A stretch of DNA of 12,046 bases from Candidatus Poseidoniaceae archaeon (GTDB lineage Archaea; Thermoplasmatota; Poseidoniia; Poseidoniales; Poseidoniaceae). The stretch covers positions 1-12,046 of the forward strand of contig JALRLN010000038.1 in NCBI GenBank assembly GCA_023254445.1. The letters are read 5' to 3'. The notes beneath the pieces are model-generated. The model saw only the letters and a program-made list of their open reading frames with translations, did not search any database and had not been told where the DNA came from. A program made the position numbers and the translations under genes. Below, piece after piece: positions 1 through 7,212 of the stretch. Positions within the stretch are counted from its first letter, which is position 1, and each line of letters begins with the position of its first letter.

Positions 1-1526
1 GGCGCCTCGAAGAGGTCGCCCCCCTGAAGCCGTGCGAGGTGCGCCCCGTGAGGTTCTGCATCATGCAGGCTTGTCACGCCCTTCGTGACCGTGTGTGCCT
101 CGGGCCACGGCATGGCGTCCAAGGCGCGCAAGGCATCGTCGACACCGGCCTGCTCTTCGTCTTCAATGGCCACGAGCGTTGCTTCCTCAACACCAAGGCT
201 GAGCAGCAAGGATCGGTGGTTGGGCAGCGGGTCCTTTGCTTCCCAATACGAAAGCAACTCGTCGTTCGCGTAGCCAGCGGTGGTGCCGGTGGACGAGCCA
301 AGGTACAGGTCATCGTGGTGATGGGCGTGGCCACAACCGCGCATGGTTTCGATGTGGATCAGCGTGGGGCCGCCACCTGCCATGGCGAATTCACGGGCCA
401 CGGCCACGCTGGCGTGCACTGCGGCAGGGTCGCTTCCGTCGATGGACCACCCCGGGAACCCCATTGCATTGGCCTTGTCTGCCCAAAGTTCGACGCCAGA
501 TTGGTGGTCGGGCGGCGTGTCGAGGGCAATCTGGTTGTTTTGAAGGATGTACGTGATGGGGAGACCGCGCGCCCCTGCGAAGTTCATCGCCTCCCAAAAC
601 TCCCCCGATGACGAGGAGCCTTCGCCGATGCAGGCCACGTGGAAGCGATCCAACCCTTGCCGCATCGCGGCAAAGGCGAGGCCGGTCATGGTGGCAGAAG
701 CGATCGGCAGAGGTGCTGTGGGAGGAAGCACGCCAACGTGCCAGGCCCCGACGTGAAGGTCCCGTCCGCCGGCATCGTCGTGCCCTCCGTTTTGGTTGGA
801 GCCAACCTTGCCGAGGTTCGCACTCATCACGCTCAGCGGGGTATCGCCCATGGCGAGCCCCAAGCCCACGTCCCGGATCATCGGCGCCACAAGGTCGCCG
901 TCGTACCCTTGCCCGGGCCGGGCATCGAGCGGTGCATCCGGTTGACGGTTCAAGGCCGTGGCGGCCGCCACGATGGCTTCCTGCCATGTGGACCTGAAGC
1001 CCTTGCCTCCGAACATCCCTCCGTCCGGGGTGGGGCGCCCCTCGGTGAAGAGTTGCTTCAGTGCCTCATCCAGCCGGCGTGTACGGGTCATGACCCGCTG
1101 CCACTCAAGCCGCTGTTCGAGGGTCACGGACATGTACTGCGCCAACCGCCTCAGGCAGAGGCGCACATCGATGAGCATCCGGCTTCGGCGCCGTTCGAGG
1201 TGGAGCGCCGCAGGACGACGAGGGATGACCTCAGGGTCGTTTTCGCCATCCACCAGCAAGGCGGATTCCACCGTTGACCGTTCGTCGATGGCGTCCACAA
1301 GAGCAGCACTGAACGTGTTCCAGGCCTCAGCATCAAACGACGCATCTTCGCCGACGGCAGCGGCCCAAGCTTCGGCGACGAGCAGCAGGTGCCCCGGGTG
1401 GCGCTCGCCGATGAAGCGCAGCACCTCCGACCTGGCAGCCGCAGCGGGCAGAGGGGCAACAAAGGTCAGCGCCGACTCAGGGCGCCACGACGCACCACGA
1501 ATGGGGGGGAGGTCGCCTTGTGCCAT
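1..1526 (-). CDS. 2-oxoacid dehydrogenase E1 component, alpha subunit (TPP-dependent), 3' end missing
   Basis: Seen: an open frame of 508 codons from an ATG at 1526 to the window edge with no stop. It carries the thiamine pyrophosphate motif of E1 alpha subunits: GEG at residues 301-303, an FWEAMNFAG stretch, then NN at 330-331. FPGWSIDGSDP, a His-rich RGCGHAHHHDD segment and DPLPNHR (from 432) follow, as in PdhA/BkdA proteins. Family knowledge: the alpha subunit decarboxylates a 2-oxoacid (pyruvate or branched-chain) on TPP and passes the acyl group to lipoyl-E2. The recognisable core begins near residue 146 (MTRTRRLDEAL), so about 145 residues precede it, much more than in ordinary PdhA. 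That part is Arg/Glu-rich and unrecognised. About 77 residues follow DPLPNHR, so the protein may end just beyond the edge or continue into a fused beta subunit. It starts 33 bp after the receiver gene. No in-frame start lies upstream. The substrate cannot be told. Confidence 0.9.
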   Translation of the reverse strand, partial: MAQGDLPPIRGASWRPESALTFVAPLPAAAARSEVLRFIGERHPGHLLLVAEAWAAAVGEDASFDAEAWNTFSAALVDAIDERSTVESALLVDGENDPEVIPRRPAALHLERRRSRMLIDVRLCLRRLAQYMSVTLEQRLEWQRVMTRTRRLDEALKQLFTEGRPTPDGGMFGGKGFRSTWQEAIVAAATALNRQPDAPLDARPGQGYDGDLVAPMIRDVGLGLAMGDTPLSVMSANLGKVGSNQNGGHDDAGGRDLHVGAWHVGVLPPTAPLPIASATMTGLAFAAMRQGLDRFHVACIGEGSSSSGEFWEAMNFAGARGLPITYILQNNQIALDTPPDHQSGVELWADKANAMGFPGWSIDGSDPAAVHASVAVAREFAMAGGGPTLIHIETMRGCGHAHHHDDLYLGSSTGTTAGYANDELLSYWEAKDPLPNHRSLLLSLGVEEATLVAIEDEEQAGVDDALRALDAMPWPEAHTVTKGVTSLHDAEPHGAHLARLQGGDLFEA

Positions 1527-1559
1527 GCGTCCACCGGGTCGGCCACGGTGGCAGGGCCT

Positions 1560-2663
1560 TCAAACCTGCCCGTCGTCCTCGTCCTGCTCCGCCTCAGGCC
1601 AGATGGCGAGGATCTCCTCGGCGAATCCTGTGGCGTCTTCCACGCGTGTCATCAGGCTGGTGTCGGACACAGCGCCAGGTCGGCCAAGGTCCCACAACAG
1701 GTCCCTAATGTCCTCGACGCACAAGCGGACGTAGGACAGCGTCTCCACATCCACGCCACGTTGACCCTCGGCAAGAGGGGCCGTGATGCGTGGTGCGGGC
1801 TCGTCAAGCAGCGACATGGCGGCTTCGACGTCCTTGACGATGGAGTCCGCTTGCCGCTGCAACGCCGCCTCCATTCCTCCGGTTGCGTCGCCGCTGAGCA
1901 TCGCCGTACGCGCGGCAGGGCCTTCGCCTGAACCAAGGGTCGCGGATTTGGTCAGGTCATCGACCGTGAGCCCCGCGCGGCTTGGGGCAGGCGCAGGGGC
2001 CGGAGCAGCCGGCTCCGGACCCGTCGTACCCGACTCTTGGAGAAGGCGGCCGATGGTCTTGCGGACCAGTTCCGCGACGCCGGGCGCGTCCAGACCCTCC
2101 AGGCTCCCACCCTCAAGCACATCCTCAACCACGTCCGCGTTGATCCGTTCCGTGCCGAGCAACCCCCTGAGCATGGGCAAGGCCCACGCTCCCCCGTCCA
2201 TCTGCGGCGGAGGAGCCGCGAAGGCCCCCAACGGAGTCGAACCTCCGTATCCAATCGCCGACGCCATCGGCACCTGTGCCGGGGGAGCCACCATGCGCTT
2301 CTCTGCATGGGCACGGAGCTGCTGAAGGAGGTGGCCCATGTCGAGGGGTTTGCCCAGCACTTCGGCCACCCCCGCGCGTGCAGCGGCGAGCATCATGTCT
2401 GGAGCGGTGCTTCGTGCCAGCATCACGATGCGTGTCCGAGCACCCACAGCAGGGTCACCGCTCAACGCTTGAGCAACGTCGAGCGCACTGCCGTCCGGCC
2501 ACTCCTCCTCGAGAAGCAGCACCTCAGGCACGGTGGCGCGTACGGTGCCTTCGGCCTGCGCAAGGGTGCTGGTGCGTGTCACCTGAAAGCCGTCGCGCTC
2601 GATGGATGAGGCGAGCAGGGCACGCCGCCCTTCGTTGGCATCGGCAATGATGACGTGCGGCAT
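1560..2663 (-). CDS. receiver-domain protein with Glu at the phosphoacceptor site and a helical C-terminal region
   Basis: A 367-residue protein starting at an ATG with GAGGG 3 bases upstream. Residues 1-120 read as a CheY-like receiver: VIIADAN at the N terminus (D8), LLLEEEWPDG at 49-58, a MLARSTAPD strand (S85/T86) and LGKPLD with the conserved Lys at 105. In a normal receiver the residue at position 52 is the phosphorylated Asp, but here it is Glu. The second acidic residue next to D8 is also gone (ADA). There is no helix-turn-helix, kinase or GGDEF output. The middle is low-complexity (PAPAPAPAPSR near 220) and the rest is predicted helical and acidic, ending EQDEDDGQV. Inference: a stand-alone or scaffold receiver that cannot be phosphorylated normally, or is locked in an active-like state. 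It lies between the E1-like enzyme and the 2-oxoacid dehydrogenase in the same run. A FrzS- or gliding-type pseudo-receiver role is possible but unproven. Confidence 0.8.
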   Translation of the reverse strand: MPHVIIADANEGRRALLASSIERDGFQVTRTSTLAQAEGTVRATVPEVLLLEEEWPDGSALDVAQALSGDPAVGARTRIVMLARSTAPDMMLAAARAGVAEVLGKPLDMGHLLQQLRAHAEKRMVAPPAQVPMASAIGYGGSTPLGAFAAPPPQMDGGAWALPMLRGLLGTERINADVVEDVLEGGSLEGLDAPGVAELVRKTIGRLLQESGTTGPEPAAPAPAPAPSRAGLTVDDLTKSATLGSGEGPAARTAMLSGDATGGMEAALQRQADSIVKDVEAAMSLLDEPAPRITAPLAEGQRGVDVETLSYVRLCVEDIRDLLWDLGRPGAVSDTSLMTRVEDATGFAEEILAIWPEAEQDEDDGQV

Positions 2664-2728
2664 CTTCCCTCAGGCTCGCTTTGGAGCCGACGGCCTTCAA
2701 CCTCTTCCCGTGTGGAGGTGATGGTGGC

Positions 2729-3886
2729 TCATCCGCGGACCATCATCTCGGGGGCGAGCGCGTTCCACGCTTCGATGCCGCCGTCGAGGTTCCAGAGCCG
2801 TTCAGCAGGGACGCCTGCCTGAATCAGCGCCATCACAGCCATCATCGATCGGCCCCCAAGTTTGCAATGCACGAGGATGTCGCCTTCTTGAGGCAAGTCG
2901 TTGAGGGCACCAAGCACCGCCGTATGTGGAACATGAAGGTCACACGACGAGGCCGACAGTTGGTCGTGTTCAGCGCCGGAACGAACATCCAGCACGAACG
3001 GCGTCCAGCCATCGCGCATTCGGGCAAGCATCGTGCTGGCATCCATCGACTGAATCATTGAGACATCCCGCGAGGCCGGTCCTCCTTCAAGGTGACGACC
3101 AGCGCACGTCGGGTCATTGTCCCATACCGCACGGGCAGCGTCAAGGTTCGAGGGAAGGTCACGACGAGGGTCACGCGCGAATCGGAGGTGACGCGTCTCA
3201 AGGCGATGCACATCGACCAAGGTCAGCCTGCCGAACGCTTCGCCCGCTCGGCCGAGCAGCACGTCGATGGCCAAGGCGGCCTGCATGCTTCCGATCACGC
3301 CCGGCACAGCACCAAGCACGCCAACTTCGCCGCAACCTTGGATGGCGCCCGGCGGTGGAGGTTCGGGGTGAAGGTCCCGGTAGCCTGGTCCAGTGGCCGG
3401 GTCGAAGAGCGCCACTCGCCCTTCAAAACGATGGAGGGAGGCGTGAATCCACGGCAATCCAAGGAGAGCACACGCATCGTCGAGCAAGTAACGGGCGGGG
3501 ATGCTGTCGGTTGCGTCGATGACGAGGTCATGTCCGTCGAGCACGTCCAGCGCGTTGTCGGGGGTCAACCTGGACGGCACGCCGTGAACAACGAGGTCGG
3601 GGTTGAGGGCGTGCAGGGCTTCGACGGCAACGGCGGTCTTGGGACGGCCGACATCCATCGCGCGGAACAGCACCTGCCGTTGCAGGTTTGAGCGGTCGAC
3701 CACATCGTCATCGATGACCGTGAGCCGACCAACGCCCGCCGCGGCAAGGTACAGGAGGACCGGTGCGCCGAGGCCGCCTGCTCCGATGACGGCAACAGAG
3801 GAGGACAAGAGGCGGCGCTGTCCCTGCTCGCCAACTTCCGGGAGCACGAGGTGCCGTGCATACCGCTCGCGGTCAAGGGGCCGCAC
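2729..3886 (-). CDS. moeB: MoeB/ThiF-like E1 adenylating enzyme fused to a C-terminal rhodanese domain
   Basis: A 385-residue protein. I chose GTG at 3886, 17 bp after the trxB stop; the frame stays open upstream, but that would overlap trxB by over 100 bases. Domain 1 (about 1-245) is an E1-like adenylyltransferase: GAGGLG at 35-40, the D-x5-SNLQRQ ATP site at 61-71, DATDS at 124-128, PEPPPPG near 175, and Cys185 in GCGEVGVLG. Domain 2 (about 285-385) is a rhodanese with catalytic Cys341 in HCKLGGRS and an NLDGGIEAW ending. Known family role: adenylate the C-terminal Gly of ubiquitin-like carriers (MoaD, ThiS, archaeal SAMPs) and pass sulfur to them for molybdopterin, thiamine or tRNA thiolation; fused forms resemble MOCS3/Uba4. 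Odd: the two CxxC pairs that bind zinc in E. coli MoeB are missing. The first reads GYRD (168-171), and no Cys pair follows the RDP at 238-240. Which carrier it serves is unknown. Confidence 0.88.
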   Translation of the reverse strand: MRPLDRERYARHLVLPEVGEQGQRRLLSSSVAVIGAGGLGAPVLLYLAAAGVGRLTVIDDDVVDRSNLQRQVLFRAMDVGRPKTAVAVEALHALNPDLVVHGVPSRLTPDNALDVLDGHDLVIDATDSIPARYLLDDACALLGLPWIHASLHRFEGRVALFDPATGPGYRDLHPEPPPPGAIQGCGEVGVLGAVPGVIGSMQAALAIDVLLGRAGEAFGRLTLVDVHRLETRHLRFARDPRRDLPSNLDAARAVWDNDPTCAGRHLEGGPASRDVSMIQSMDASTMLARMRDGWTPFVLDVRSGAEHDQLSASSCDLHVPHTAVLGALNDLPQEGDILVHCKLGGRSMMAVMALIQAGVPAERLWNLDGGIEAWNALAPEMMVRG

Positions 3887-3902
3887 GACACCACCGCCAC
3901 GC

Positions 3903-4841
3903 TCAGTCGTGCTGAGCCTCAAGCCATCGCTCGGCATCGATGGCGGCCTGGCAACCCATGCCAGCAGCGGTGATGGCTTGCCTGTACCTCGTGTCGACCA
4001 CGTCGCCCGCTGCAAAGACCCCTTCCACGGAGGTCATGGTGTGCTGCGAATGCAGGAGGTACCCCTCCTCATCGGTCTTCAGTTGCCCGTCGAGGAAGGC
4101 CGTGATCGGCTTGTGACCGATGGCGATGAAGGCACCTGTGCACGCGATCTCTTCGGTTTCGCCCGTGCGCGGGTCGGACAACACGGCCCCGGTGAGCCCC
4201 TTTTCGTCCGACAACCACCGCTCCACTTGACGGAAGGGGCGAATCTCAATTTTCGGATGGGCCGCTGCCCGGTCGTACATCACCTGCGACGCGCGGAACA
4301 CGTCGCGACGATGAATCAGGGTCACCTTGGATGCAAAGCGTGTAAGGAAGGTGGCTTCCTCCATGGCGGAATCACCGCCACCAACGACGATGACCTCCTC
4401 GTCCCGGAAAAAGGCGCCATCGCAGGTTGCGCAGGTGCTGATGCCACGGCCCTTCTGCTCTGCTTCGCCCTCGGCACCCAGCCAAATGGATTCAGCCCCG
4501 GTGCATACGATGAGCGCGTGAGCATGGAACACCTCGCCTTCGACGGTCACCGCGAAGGGTCGGGTTGAGAGGTCCACGGATTCAACGTTCTTGTCCTGCA
4601 CTTCGAGGCCAAAACGCTCGGCCTGTTCGCGCAACTGCAGCATCATGTCCGGGCCGCCGATGCCTTGAGGGTAGCCAGGGAAGTTCTCGATGTCCGAGGT
4701 CAGCATCAGCTGCCCCCCGGACATGTAACCGGCAAACATCAGCGGTTCGAGCATCGCCCTCGCCGTGTACAGCCCTGCGGTGTAGCCGGCAGGACCGGAA
4801 CCGATGATGATGACGTTTCGGACCGTGTCAGGAGCGACCAT
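3903..4841 (-). CDS. trxB: thioredoxin reductase (NADPH, FAD-dependent)
   Basis: A 312-residue protein, the usual size for low-molecular-weight thioredoxin reductases. Visible in order: FAD-binding GSGPAG at 14-19, GGQL and DIENFPGYP near 42-58, the redox-active CATC at 137-140, the second dinucleotide site GGGDSA at 154-159, the HRR at 177-179 typical of NADPH selectivity, and the C-terminal FAAGDV motif followed by AGMGCQAA. It reduces thioredoxin or a glutaredoxin-like partner in the cytoplasm. It follows ribH by 56 bp and precedes the E1-rhodanese gene by 16 bp. Placement directly after the FAD-synthesis genes fits its need for FAD. There is no good ribosome binding site within 15 bases of the ATG, unlike the rib genes, so it may be translated from a short leader or by coupling. 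The identification is firm; the electron acceptor is inferred. Confidence 0.96.
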   Translation of the reverse strand: MVAPDTVRNVIIIGSGPAGYTAGLYTARAMLEPLMFAGYMSGGQLMLTSDIENFPGYPQGIGGPDMMLQLREQAERFGLEVQDKNVESVDLSTRPFAVTVEGEVFHAHALIVCTGAESIWLGAEGEAEQKGRGISTCATCDGAFFRDEEVIVVGGGDSAMEEATFLTRFASKVTLIHRRDVFRASQVMYDRAAAHPKIEIRPFRQVERWLSDEKGLTGAVLSDPRTGETEEIACTGAFIAIGHKPITAFLDGQLKTDEEGYLLHSQHTMTSVEGVFAAGDVVDTRYRQAITAAGMGCQAAIDAERWLEAQHD

Positions 4842-4897
4842 GGGTTAAGCAGGCGGGTGACCACCTTGAACGTTCTCGCCGCTGAAGGGCTGGGGCT

Positions 4898-5290
4898 TCA
4901 TCGGTGCATGGCCACAACGGCTTCGAGGGCGGCCGCTGCATGCGGGACGAGGCGCGGCTCCACCTGCTCCGGCGTCACGCCGGGCCCAATGATGCCAAGT
5001 CCAATTGGGCGGTCGTGCTGAAGTTGGAGGACGAGCAAGGCCGACGTGACCGAGCCACCGATCACTTGACCGTGTTGGGTTTCACCGCGCTCAAGGATTC
5101 CCAGCGTCACAACGCCGTCGAGGCCCGCTTCCAGCAGACGGTTGCAGGCCAAGGGGACCTCAAAGGCTCCCGGGACCCAGACGACCTCAACGAGTTCGAC
5201 GTCATGGACCTCGGCGCGCTGCTTGACGACCTCAAGCATCCGCTCGACCTCGTCTCGATGGTAGGCTCCACAGACAACGCCGACACGCAT
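4898..5290 (-). CDS. ribH: 6,7-dimethyl-8-ribityllumazine synthase
   Basis: A 130-residue protein, compact like archaeal RibH rather than the roughly 155-residue bacterial form. It condenses 3,4-dihydroxy-2-butanone 4-phosphate (made by RibB) with the ribitylamino-pyrimidine to give lumazine. Motifs: VPGAFEVPLA at 39-48, GETQH at 69-73 with the likely catalytic His73, and GIIGPGVTPEQ near 100-110, matching the archaeal GISGPGMT type segment. The start overlaps the ribE stop (TGATG), with GGTGA at 5297-5301 six bases upstream of the ATG. Translational coupling with ribE is therefore likely, and the two enzymes catalyse consecutive steps. Lumazine synthases form pentamers or 60-mers; which form occurs here cannot be seen. 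Confidence 0.94.
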   Translation of the reverse strand: MRVGVVCGAYHRDEVERMLEVVKQRAEVHDVELVEVVWVPGAFEVPLACNRLLEAGLDGVVTLGILERGETQHGQVIGGSVTSALLVLQLQHDRPIGLGIIGPGVTPEQVEPRLVPHAAAALEAVVAMHR

Positions 5291-5898
5291 CAGGACTCAC
5301 CCCGTTCTGCCAGAAGCCGCTCCACGGTGTCCACCGCCGCCATGGTCAGGGGGTCGACTTCCAGGTTGACGAGGCCTCCGGTCGTTGCGGTGCCGAGCGT
5401 GGTTCGTTCGAGCGTTTCTGGAATGAGGTGAAGCCAGAACCCGTCGACCTCACGCCGACCGACGGTCAACGAGATGCCGGACACGGCAATGTATCCCTTT
5501 TCGTGAACGTACCGCAGGACGTTGGCTTGGCAGGCGATGCGGAGGTTTCGTCCTCCGTCGAGGTCGTGGACCTCGGCGATGATGCCAACCCCCATCACGT
5601 GCCCAGAAACCAGATGACCGCCGACTTCGTCACCAAACCGAAGCGCTCGTTCCACGTTCACCTCAGTACCGACGCGCGCCTCCGTGAGGATGGTGCGTGC
5701 GATGGTCTCGGGAATCACGTCGAAGCGAACCCTCCGTCCGTCGATGTCGACCGCGGTCAAACACGTTCCGTCGATGCTCACGCTCGCGCCTCGCTGAAGC
5801 CCATCCGCGTTTGGCACGTCCACGACGATTCGGGTGATGTCACCCGAGGTGGACACCTCCAGGACCGTTCCACGGCCCTCGACGATCCCCGTGAACAT
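5290..5898 (-). CDS. ribE: riboflavin synthase, bacterial-type alpha subunit
   Basis: A 202-residue protein starting MFTGIVE, the hallmark of bacterial/eukaryotic trimeric riboflavin synthase. It has two lumazine-binding repeats, about 1-95 and 96-190. The repeat cores are SVSIDGTCLTAV (39-50) and YIAVSGISLTVG (136-147). GGHLVSGHVMG (93-103) links the repeats, and the C-terminal EVDPLTMAAVDTVERLLA resembles proteobacterial RibE/RibC. The enzyme dismutates two lumazines to riboflavin plus the pyrimidine substrate. Archaea such as Methanocaldococcus use an unrelated pentameric RibC that resembles lumazine synthase, so this gene is probably a bacterial acquisition. The start overlaps the ribL stop (TGATG), with GAGGTG at 5906-5911 seven bases upstream. 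It also overlaps ribH by one base. No unusual composition relative to its neighbours is evident by eye. Confidence 0.96.
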   Translation of the reverse strand: MFTGIVEGRGTVLEVSTSGDITRIVVDVPNADGLQRGASVSIDGTCLTAVDIDGRRVRFDVIPETIARTILTEARVGTEVNVERALRFGDEVGGHLVSGHVMGVGIIAEVHDLDGGRNLRIACQANVLRYVHEKGYIAVSGISLTVGRREVDGFWLHLIPETLERTTLGTATTGGLVNLEVDPLTMAAVDTVERLLAERGES

Positions 5899-6353
5899 CA
5901 GGCCACACCTCGCGGCTCAGCACGTTCAAGGATGCGGGCGATGATTTTCCTCGTCCCGTCGAGGTCGCCCTCCAAACCCTCGACACGGGTGACGGCGACG
6001 TTGGTGTACCCGAGGTCGTCCAACTTCGTTCGGAGGCTGGACTCGGCGTGGGTTTGGTCGTAGCCCAAGGCGATGACGTCGGGCTTGACCTTGGTGAGGA
6101 TGTCGAAAATGGGCGAGGCGGGTGGGTTCCCCACCACCGCCTCATCGACGGGCTTCAACCCCTCAACAAGACGGCATCGGAACGCCATTGGGGTCACTGG
6201 CTCATGCTTTCGCTGCCGCACCGTGTCATCATGGGCGACGACCACCGTCAGGTGGTCGCCGAGGGACTTTGCCTGCTCAAGGTAGTGGAGGTGTCCGGCA
6301 TGGAGCAGGTCGAAGACCCCGACCGCCATCACGCGTCGTTGCTGCACATCCAT
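5898..6353 (-). CDS. ribL: archaeal FAD synthetase (FMN adenylyltransferase, RibL type)
   Basis: A 151-residue nucleotidyltransferase of the cytidylyltransferase-like fold. Motifs: GVFDLLHAGHLHYL (12-25) with the HxGH signature at 18-21, AKSLGDHLTVVVAHDDTV, a KPVDEAVVG segment, and KPDVIALGYDQTH near the C terminus. Both pattern and length match Methanocaldococcus RibL, which transfers AMP from ATP (or CMP from CTP) to FMN. The frame is open further upstream, into ribB. I chose ATG at 6353 because GGTGA lies 5 bases before it, the ribB stop is 19 bp upstream, and homologues begin about ten residues before the HxGH motif. A GTG at 6368 is the alternative. No riboflavin kinase gene is in the window, so FMN must be supplied by a gene elsewhere. 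Bacterial RibF would combine both steps and is clearly not this. Confidence 0.9.
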   Translation of the reverse strand: MDVQQRRVMAVGVFDLLHAGHLHYLEQAKSLGDHLTVVVAHDDTVRQRKHEPVTPMAFRCRLVEGLKPVDEAVVGNPPASPIFDILTKVKPDVIALGYDQTHAESSLRTKLDDLGYTNVAVTRVEGLEGDLDGTRKIIARILERAEPRGVA

Positions 6354-6358
6354 TGGCT

Positions 6359-6363
6359 TCACC
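6359..6363 (-). promoter_or_regulatory. ribosome binding site of ribL
   Basis: GGTGA on the minus strand, 5 bases before the ATG at 6353. It decides the ribL start, because the reading frame stays open well into ribB. The same GGTGA-type core precedes ribH (5297-5301) and, as GAGGTG, ribE (5906-5911). Confidence 0.6.
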
Positions 6364-6372
6364 GCCACGCCT

Positions 6373-7089
6373 TCATGCCTTCGTTGCCGCGAGATGATGC
6401 ACGAGTTCGGCGCCGTGCACGAAGGGAATCCCGTGTTCTGCCGCCCACGCCTCAGCGTCACGGACCGGAAGGGCAGCGTCACCGTCTGGCTGCAGCATCT
6501 CCGCGCCGATCACAACGGGGACCACGCCGGCTGCACGGGCGAGACCGACAGCGAGTTCGGTGTGTCCCTGACGACGAGCGAGACCGCCCTCCGCTTCCCG
6601 GCACACCGGGATGTGGCCGGGCGTGCGGAATTCCGCCCCAAGGCGACGCAGACGTTCGGATTCGTCGAATCCACCAGCCAACACCTCCGCGGTCAGTTCG
6701 GCAAAGCGTCGTGTGGTCAACGCACGATCGCGGTCGGTGATGCCGGTGAAGGTGTCACGGTGGTTGATGGAGAGGGTGAAGGCCGACCGGGTGTCGTACT
6801 GCAGGTCGTTTGTTTGAAGCGCCTGCAGCACGGGATGCTTTGATACCAGCCCTTCATCGGAGTGCAGGTCTTGCAGGTACGGGAGCCTGAACGCTTCGCC
6901 CACTTCATGCCCGATGGCGAGGAACAACAGACCTCCGCAGGCTTGACGCAAGCGCCGCATCACCGCCGGCCCAGCGTGTGCACCGGGGTACAGCAGGTCC
7001 GTTTCCCCTTCACGGTTTTCAGCGTCGAAGACGCATACGGGCTTACCGCTGGCAAAAGCGGTGAGGGCATCCTGAAGGCCATCGCCCAT
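6373..7089 (-). CDS. ribB: 3,4-dihydroxy-2-butanone 4-phosphate synthase
   Basis: A 238-residue protein that converts ribulose 5-phosphate to the four-carbon unit of riboflavin plus formate. The N terminus has the acidic metal site in DAENREGETDL (22-32), where the usual RENEGD reads REGETD; the key Arg and Glu residues remain and Asn becomes Gly. Later come TFTGITDRDRALTTRRFAEL, FRTPGHIPVC, the RQGHTELAVGLARAAG signature and IGAEML. It is monofunctional, with no GTP cyclohydrolase II domain. The frame also allows TTG at 7137. I prefer ATG at 7089 because it places MGDGLQDAL at the normal N terminus. It is the first gene of the minus-strand run, and its stop is 19 bp from the ribL start. No FMN riboswitch-like structure is evident in the short upstream region. 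Confidence 0.92.
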   Translation of the reverse strand: MGDGLQDALTAFASGKPVCVFDAENREGETDLLYPGAHAGPAVMRRLRQACGGLLFLAIGHEVGEAFRLPYLQDLHSDEGLVSKHPVLQALQTNDLQYDTRSAFTLSINHRDTFTGITDRDRALTTRRFAELTAEVLAGGFDESERLRRLGAEFRTPGHIPVCREAEGGLARRQGHTELAVGLARAAGVVPVVIGAEMLQPDGDAALPVRDAEAWAAEHGIPFVHGAELVHHLAATKA

Positions 7090-7212
7090 GCCCCGCGGGC
7101 CGGTCCATCCTTCAAGAAGAGTCGTATTTGGGAGCAAGCGCTGAAAGCGGTGACGTGTTCAACGGAAAGGGTTCTTCATGGGGGACCATTTCGGCGGCGA
7201 TGGGGGATGCAC
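7090..7212. promoter_or_regulatory. divergent promoter region between ribB and the endonuclease IV-like gene
   Basis: A 123-bp spacer separating the outward-reading genes. On the minus strand AAATAC (7124-7129) is the only AT-rich, TATA-like hexamer. It would place a start site near 7100, about 11 bases before the ribB ATG, so a very short leader is plausible. On the plus strand GGGGG at 7202-7206 is the likely ribosome binding site for the ATG at 7213. No clear plus-strand TATA box is seen. No long inverted repeat or riboswitch fold stands out. Confidence 0.4.

Noticed and set aside
391..987. A 198-codon minus-strand frame inside the E1 alpha gene, and a comparable plus-strand frame at 1389-1931.
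   Set aside because: Both are Arg/Pro-rich shadow frames of clearly recognisable genes.
3887..4015. Longer start (TTG at 4015) for the E1-rhodanese gene.
   Set aside because: It would overlap trxB by more than 100 bases and add residues with no family similarity; GTG at 3886 fits homologue lengths.
3603..4568. A 321-codon open frame on the plus strand, antisense to trxB and the E1-rhodanese gene.
   Set aside because: It is a by-product of high GC codon use; its translation is low-complexity with no family motif, while the opposing genes have complete motif sets.
4868..4875. GAACGTTC palindrome upstream of trxB, with a GTTCAAGGT string also seen at 11575-11583.
   Set aside because: Eight- to nine-base matches are expected by chance in 12 kb, and the two sites have different contexts.
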